From: Streptomyces sp. DvalAA-43
Lineage (GTDB): Bacteria > Actinomycetota > Actinomycetes > Streptomycetales > Streptomycetaceae
Assembly (NCBI RefSeq): GCF_900091725.1
Contig: NZ_FMBW01000064.1
Location: forward strand, 1 to 64,000
Direction: 5' to 3'
Length of the DNA stretch: 64,000 nt
The position numbers and the translations under genes are program-made. The notes beneath the pieces were generated by a model. The model made no database searches, had not been told where the DNA came from, and saw only the letters and a list, made by a program, of their open reading frames with translations. Numbering within the stretch: the first letter of the stretch is position 1; each line of letters starts with the position of its first letter. Of this stretch, positions 61,151 through 64,000 are shown piece by piece.

Positions 61151-61738
61151 ATGGACCTTCCCCCGCACCTGATCGAACTGGACGGCCTCGCACTGCGCCG
61201 ATTCAACGGCGAGAGAGACCTCCCGGAGCTCTTCCGGGTCATCGAGGAGTCGCTGGAGCACCTGCGCCCGTGGATGCCCTGGGCCGCCGAGCACAGCCTG
61301 GCCGGGACCAGCCGGTTCCTGGCCAAACGTGCGGAACGCTGGGCGCGCGGCGAGGAGTTCACCTACGCGATCGTGCTCGACGGGGCGATCGTCGGCGCCT
61401 GCGGGCTCTTCCGGCGCGGTGCGGCCCCGGAGAACGGCCGCGAGATCGGCTACTGGCTGCACCCCGCCGCCACCGGCCGCGGTCTGGTGACCCGGTCCGT
61501 CCGCGCCCTGACCGAACTGGCCTTCCGGATTCCCGGCGTCGACCACGTCGAGATCGTCCACGACGTGGCCAACACCGCCAGCGGCGCCGTCCCGGCCCGG
61601 CTCGGCTTCACCGAACACCTCCGCCGCCCCTCCGAGAGCCCCGCCGAGAGCCTCGCTCCGGCCGATTCCGGCGAGGACCGGGTCTGGCGGCTGACCCGCG
61701 ACCGGGCCAGGAACCCGGCCGACGCCGGGCCGCGTTGA
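61151..61738 (+). CDS. GNAT acetyltransferase (RimJ/RimL type)
   Basis: A 195-residue N-acetyltransferase. The RimJ/L features are LRRFNGERDLPELF near the start, LRPWMPWAAEHS, the glycine-rich CoA site REIGYWLHPAATGRGLVTRS and an RLGFTEHLRR close. A Ser/Pro/Glu tail of about 35 residues follows. The ATG at 61151 is the usual family start. Targets may be ribosomal protein N termini or small amines. Confidence 0.88.
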   Translation: MDLPPHLIELDGLALRRFNGERDLPELFRVIEESLEHLRPWMPWAAEHSLAGTSRFLAKRAERWARGEEFTYAIVLDGAIVGACGLFRRGAAPENGREIGYWLHPAATGRGLVTRSVRALTELAFRIPGVDHVEIVHDVANTASGAVPARLGFTEHLRRPSESPAESLAPADSGEDRVWRLTRDRARNPADAGPR

Positions 61739-61876
61739 CCGGCAACATCAGAAACACGCCATCGGCGACCGAACAGTTCAAGCCATGGCCATCTGTGATA
61801 CCCCGACGGGCCATCCTGAGCGGCGACACTCGCCGCGTCCCACACGCACGGGGGCGCACAGACGAAGGAAGTACCG

Positions 61877-62911
61877 ATGGATCGCAGATCGTTCATGGCC
61901 ACCACAGGGAGCGCGTCGCTGGTGGGCGGCGCGCTCGCCGCCGGCGCGGGGCCGGCGGCGCCCGCGGCCGCGGCAGCTCCGCACCGGCCCGACAAGGGCC
62001 ACACGGTCCGGTTCAACATCATCAGTGACATCCAGGGCGACCTCACCGACTTCGGCAAGGCCCTCGACGATCTGCACCGCATCAACCCCGGCAGCGCCGG
62101 CCTCGGCATAGCCGGTGACATCACCCCGCGCGGCTACGACTTCGAGTACGCGGCGGTCCGCCAGACGCTCAAGCGGCACCCGCACCCCAAGAACATCGCG
62201 TGGGCCATCGGCAACCACGAGTTCTACGTACCGAAGTACAGCGACCCGAACACACTCGCCCAGGACACCTGGCCCAACGGCACCACCGAGGGCTCGCTCT
62301 TCCGCAGCTTCTACAACTTCGCGGAGCGCAACAAGGTCTACTCGGAGACCTCGTTCGGCGGCGTTCCCGTGCTCAGCCTGGGCACCGAGCGCTACTCCCA
62401 CTACCACGACGCGAAGCTGTGGGACGAGGTCTGGATCAGCGACGCGCAGTTCACCTGGCTGGAGGACCGGCTCGCGTACTGGGCGCGCCGCCGCCGGCCC
62501 GTCATGGTGCTGACCCACCACCCGCTGCCCAACACGGTGTCGGGCACACACAACAAGCTCTACCTCAACGACTACCTCCAGCCCGACCGGCTGCTGTCGA
62601 TCCTCGGCCGCCACAAGGACGTGTTCCTCTTCTCCGGGCACACCCACTGGGACCTCAACCTGTCCGACTGGGTGGTGCGCCGTGTCGTCCCCGGCACCGG
62701 CAACCTCGAAGGCTTCACCGTGGTGAACACCTCGGCCGTCCAGGTCGGCTGGATGGACGACGGCAAGGGCGGCGAGGTCTCCCTCGGCGATGCCTTCAAC
62801 CAGGGGCTCCAGGTCGAGGTCGGTCCCCGTTCCGTCGTCATCAAGGCCCGTGACTTCACCACCGGCACCTGGCTCAAGCAGCTGACCGTTCCGCTGCACA
62901 CCACCTCCTGA
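61877..62911 (+). CDS. Tat-exported metallophosphoesterase
   Basis: A 344-residue calcineurin-like phosphoesterase with an N-terminal Tat leader (DRRSFMATTGSASLVGGALA). The metal sites are NIISDIQGDLTDFG (Asp, with Gln in place of the usual His), GIAGDIT, GNHEFYVPK, LTHHPLPN and FSGHTHWDLNL. The layout suits an extracellular or membrane-facing phosphatase or nucleotidase. The ATG at 61877 carries no strong ribosome site. It converges on the second binding-protein gene across a hairpin. Confidence 0.92.
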   Translation: MDRRSFMATTGSASLVGGALAAGAGPAAPAAAAAPHRPDKGHTVRFNIISDIQGDLTDFGKALDDLHRINPGSAGLGIAGDITPRGYDFEYAAVRQTLKRHPHPKNIAWAIGNHEFYVPKYSDPNTLAQDTWPNGTTEGSLFRSFYNFAERNKVYSETSFGGVPVLSLGTERYSHYHDAKLWDEVWISDAQFTWLEDRLAYWARRRRPVMVLTHHPLPNTVSGTHNKLYLNDYLQPDRLLSILGRHKDVFLFSGHTHWDLNLSDWVVRRVVPGTGNLEGFTVVNTSAVQVGWMDDGKGGEVSLGDAFNQGLQVEVGPRSVVIKARDFTTGTWLKQLTVPLHTTS

Positions 62912-62918
62912 CACACCG

Positions 62919-62961
62919 CGGGGCGGATGCCGCGCCGTGGTCCGGCGTGGCATCCGCCCCG
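62919..62961. terminator. Bidirectional hairpin terminator
   Basis: A 13-bp stem (62919-62931 with 62949-62961) encloses a 17-base loop that forms a second short stem. It separates the convergent phosphoesterase and binding-protein genes. Confidence 0.7.
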
Positions 62962-62995
62962 GGCGCCCATCGGGCCGCCGGACCGGCCCCGGGGC

Positions 62996-63952
62996 TCACT
63001 TCGGCAGCCACGCCCGCCAGATGGGTCCGTTCTTCCTCACCCACCGCTCCGCGGCCTCCTCGGGCGACAGCTTCTGGTCCGCGATCATCAGCGCCACCTC
63101 GTTCTGCGCCCGGGTCGTCCAGCGGAAGTGCTTCAGGAACGCGGCCGCCCTGCCGCCGCGGTCGGCGAACCGGGCGTTGAGGAACTTCCGCAGCGGGGTG
63201 TGCGGATAGGCGCACGCCACCTTCTCCGGGTCGGCGTCGCAGCCCTCCTCGTACGCGGGCAGCTTCACCTCCGTCATCGGAACCTGCTCGAACAGCCACT
63301 GCGGCTTGTACCAGTAGGTCAGGAACGGCTTCTTCTCCTTGGCGAACTGCTTGATCTGTGTGATCTGCGCCGCCTCGGAGCCGGAGAAGACCACCTGGTA
63401 GTCCAGGTCCAGGTTCTTCACCAGTGCCTTGTCGTTGGTGACGTAGGACGGCGAGCCGTCCAGGAGCTGGCCCTTGCCGCCGCTCTCCGCCGTGCGGAGC
63501 CGGTCGGCGTACGCGTTCAGGTGCTTCCAGTCCGTCACGTCCGGGTGCGCGTCGGCGAAGTACTTCGGCACGAACCAGCCGATGTGGCCGGTCACACCGA
63601 GCTCGCCGCCGGGCACGATGGTCTTCTTGTCCTCGACGTACCTCTGCTCCTGCTCCGGGTGGCCCCAGTCCTCCAGGATCGCGTCGACCCGGCCCTGGCT
63701 GAGGGCGTCCCAGGCGGGGACCTCGTCGATCTGGACGGTGTCGACGCGGTACCCCAGCTCGTGTTCGAGCAGGTACCGGGCGACGGCCGCGTTGGCCTGC
63801 GCGCCCACCCACGACTGCACGGACAGGGTCACGGTCCTGGCGCCGTGCGCGTCGGCGTACGGGGACGACTGCTTCGTCATGTCCGCCGCGCCGCAGCCCG
63901 TCAGGGCCAGCAGGCCGAACGCCGTGGCGGCGGCGATGGTGCGCCTACGCAT
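62996..63952 (-). CDS. Glycine-betaine/proline ABC transporter substrate-binding lipoprotein (ProX/OpuAC)
   Basis: A 318-residue lipoprotein with lipobox LTGC. The ProX-like body has LSVQSWVGAQANAAVARYLL near residue 42, EDWGHPEQEQRY, IGWFVPKYF, LTYWYKPQWLFEQ and a helical C terminus. The Trp-rich ligand motifs (WGH, WYKP) suit cation-pi binding of trimethylammonium groups. It is the last gene of a betaine-type operon continuing beyond the window; its ATG overlaps the TAG of the partial permease. It differs from the OpuCC-type protein at 13533. Confidence 0.9.
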   Translation of the reverse strand: MRRRTIAAATAFGLLALTGCGAADMTKQSSPYADAHGARTVTLSVQSWVGAQANAAVARYLLEHELGYRVDTVQIDEVPAWDALSQGRVDAILEDWGHPEQEQRYVEDKKTIVPGGELGVTGHIGWFVPKYFADAHPDVTDWKHLNAYADRLRTAESGGKGQLLDGSPSYVTNDKALVKNLDLDYQVVFSGSEAAQITQIKQFAKEKKPFLTYWYKPQWLFEQVPMTEVKLPAYEEGCDADPEKVACAYPHTPLRKFLNARFADRGGRAAAFLKHFRWTTRAQNEVALMIADQKLSPEEAAERWVRKNGPIWRAWLPK

Positions 63953-64000
63953 CGTGGTGCTCCTTTCCGGCGGGCTGGGTGACCCGGTCGAGCATCAGCC
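63945..64000 (-). CDS. Quaternary-amine ABC permease, C-terminal end (partial)
   Basis: The last 17 codons of an upstream gene read LMLDRVTQPAGKEHHDA and stop at TAG 63945-63947, overlapping the binding-protein start. LDRVTQ is the typical end of ProW-type betaine permeases. The rest lies outside the window, and no other reading frame stops so close to the binding protein. Confidence 0.7.
   Translation of the reverse strand, partial: LMLDRVTQPAGKEHHDA

Noticed and set aside
1..64000. CRISPR arrays, tRNA or rRNA genes, insertion sequences and attachment sites
   Set aside because: None were seen; the gaps are short and hold hairpins, operators or nothing notable.

Overview
The window is high-GC actinobacterial chromosome and almost certainly comes from Streptomyces or a close relative. 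The signs are third codon positions that are nearly always G or C, frequent GTG starts, a deazaflavin (F420)-type nitroreductase, several Tat-exported proteins, a PucR regulator, a CU044_5270/ECF sigma pair and long perfect GC hairpins between genes. No rRNA, tRNA, CRISPR array, transposase, integrase or phage gene was seen. Most genes are metabolic or accessory, and two loci are visibly decaying. The window cuts into a gene at each end.

Layout: (1) 1-2786 is a reactive-sulfur locus: the end of a persulfide dioxygenase/rhodanese, a TauE/SafE exporter, a CstR-like repressor with a perfect operator, and a membrane-anchored rhodanese. (2) 2860-16558 holds a proline-iminopeptidase-like hydrolase and a glycine-betaine-type (OpuC) importer. 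The importer ATPase (4262-5425) lies 8 kb from its binding protein and two permeases (13533-15831). Between them sits a LacI-controlled island: transporter, HExxH protein, hydantoinase A, FAD oxidoreductase, LacI and a CE7 esterase. An F420-dependent reductase follows. (3) 16695-30075 is a PucR regulator and a tightly overlapping nine-gene operon. It encodes an oligopeptide ABC importer, an S9 peptidase, a class-C serine hydrolase, an M20 hydrolase, a GNAT transferase and a MenC-family racemase. The last three match the known succinyl route that turns D-amino acids into L-amino acids.

(4) 30290-35996 is a run of small housekeeping or accessory genes: DUF4291, a frameshifted phosphotransferase, NUDIX, DinB, an APH(6)/hydroxyurea-type kinase, an LLM flavin oxidoreductase and two small proteins. 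(5) 36202-45031 has secreted proteins (including an M60 peptidase), a TPR protein plus short-chain prenyl synthase operon preceded by a 34-bp near-perfect palindrome, a LysR regulator with its operator, a class-I amidotransferase-like protein and an Acg-type nitroreductase. (6) 45155-52085 has a Tat-exported serine hydrolase, an SDR, a Tat-exported oligogalacturonate-lyase-like protein, a YtcJ-type amidohydrolase, a 51-residue protein and a TetR regulator with two identical-arm operators.

(7) 52291-56286 is a gene graveyard: a chimera of an M20 start and a heparinase II/III end, then a roughly 1,096-codon glycoside hydrolase broken by one in-frame stop and four frameshifts. (8) 56408-64000 holds a GNAT, an ECF sigma factor with its CU044_5270 partner, a secreted protein resembling the tail of S8 proteases, a second GNAT, a Tat-exported phosphoesterase, and a second quaternary-amine binding protein with the end of its permease.

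All family names come from reading motifs by eye. No database search was possible.
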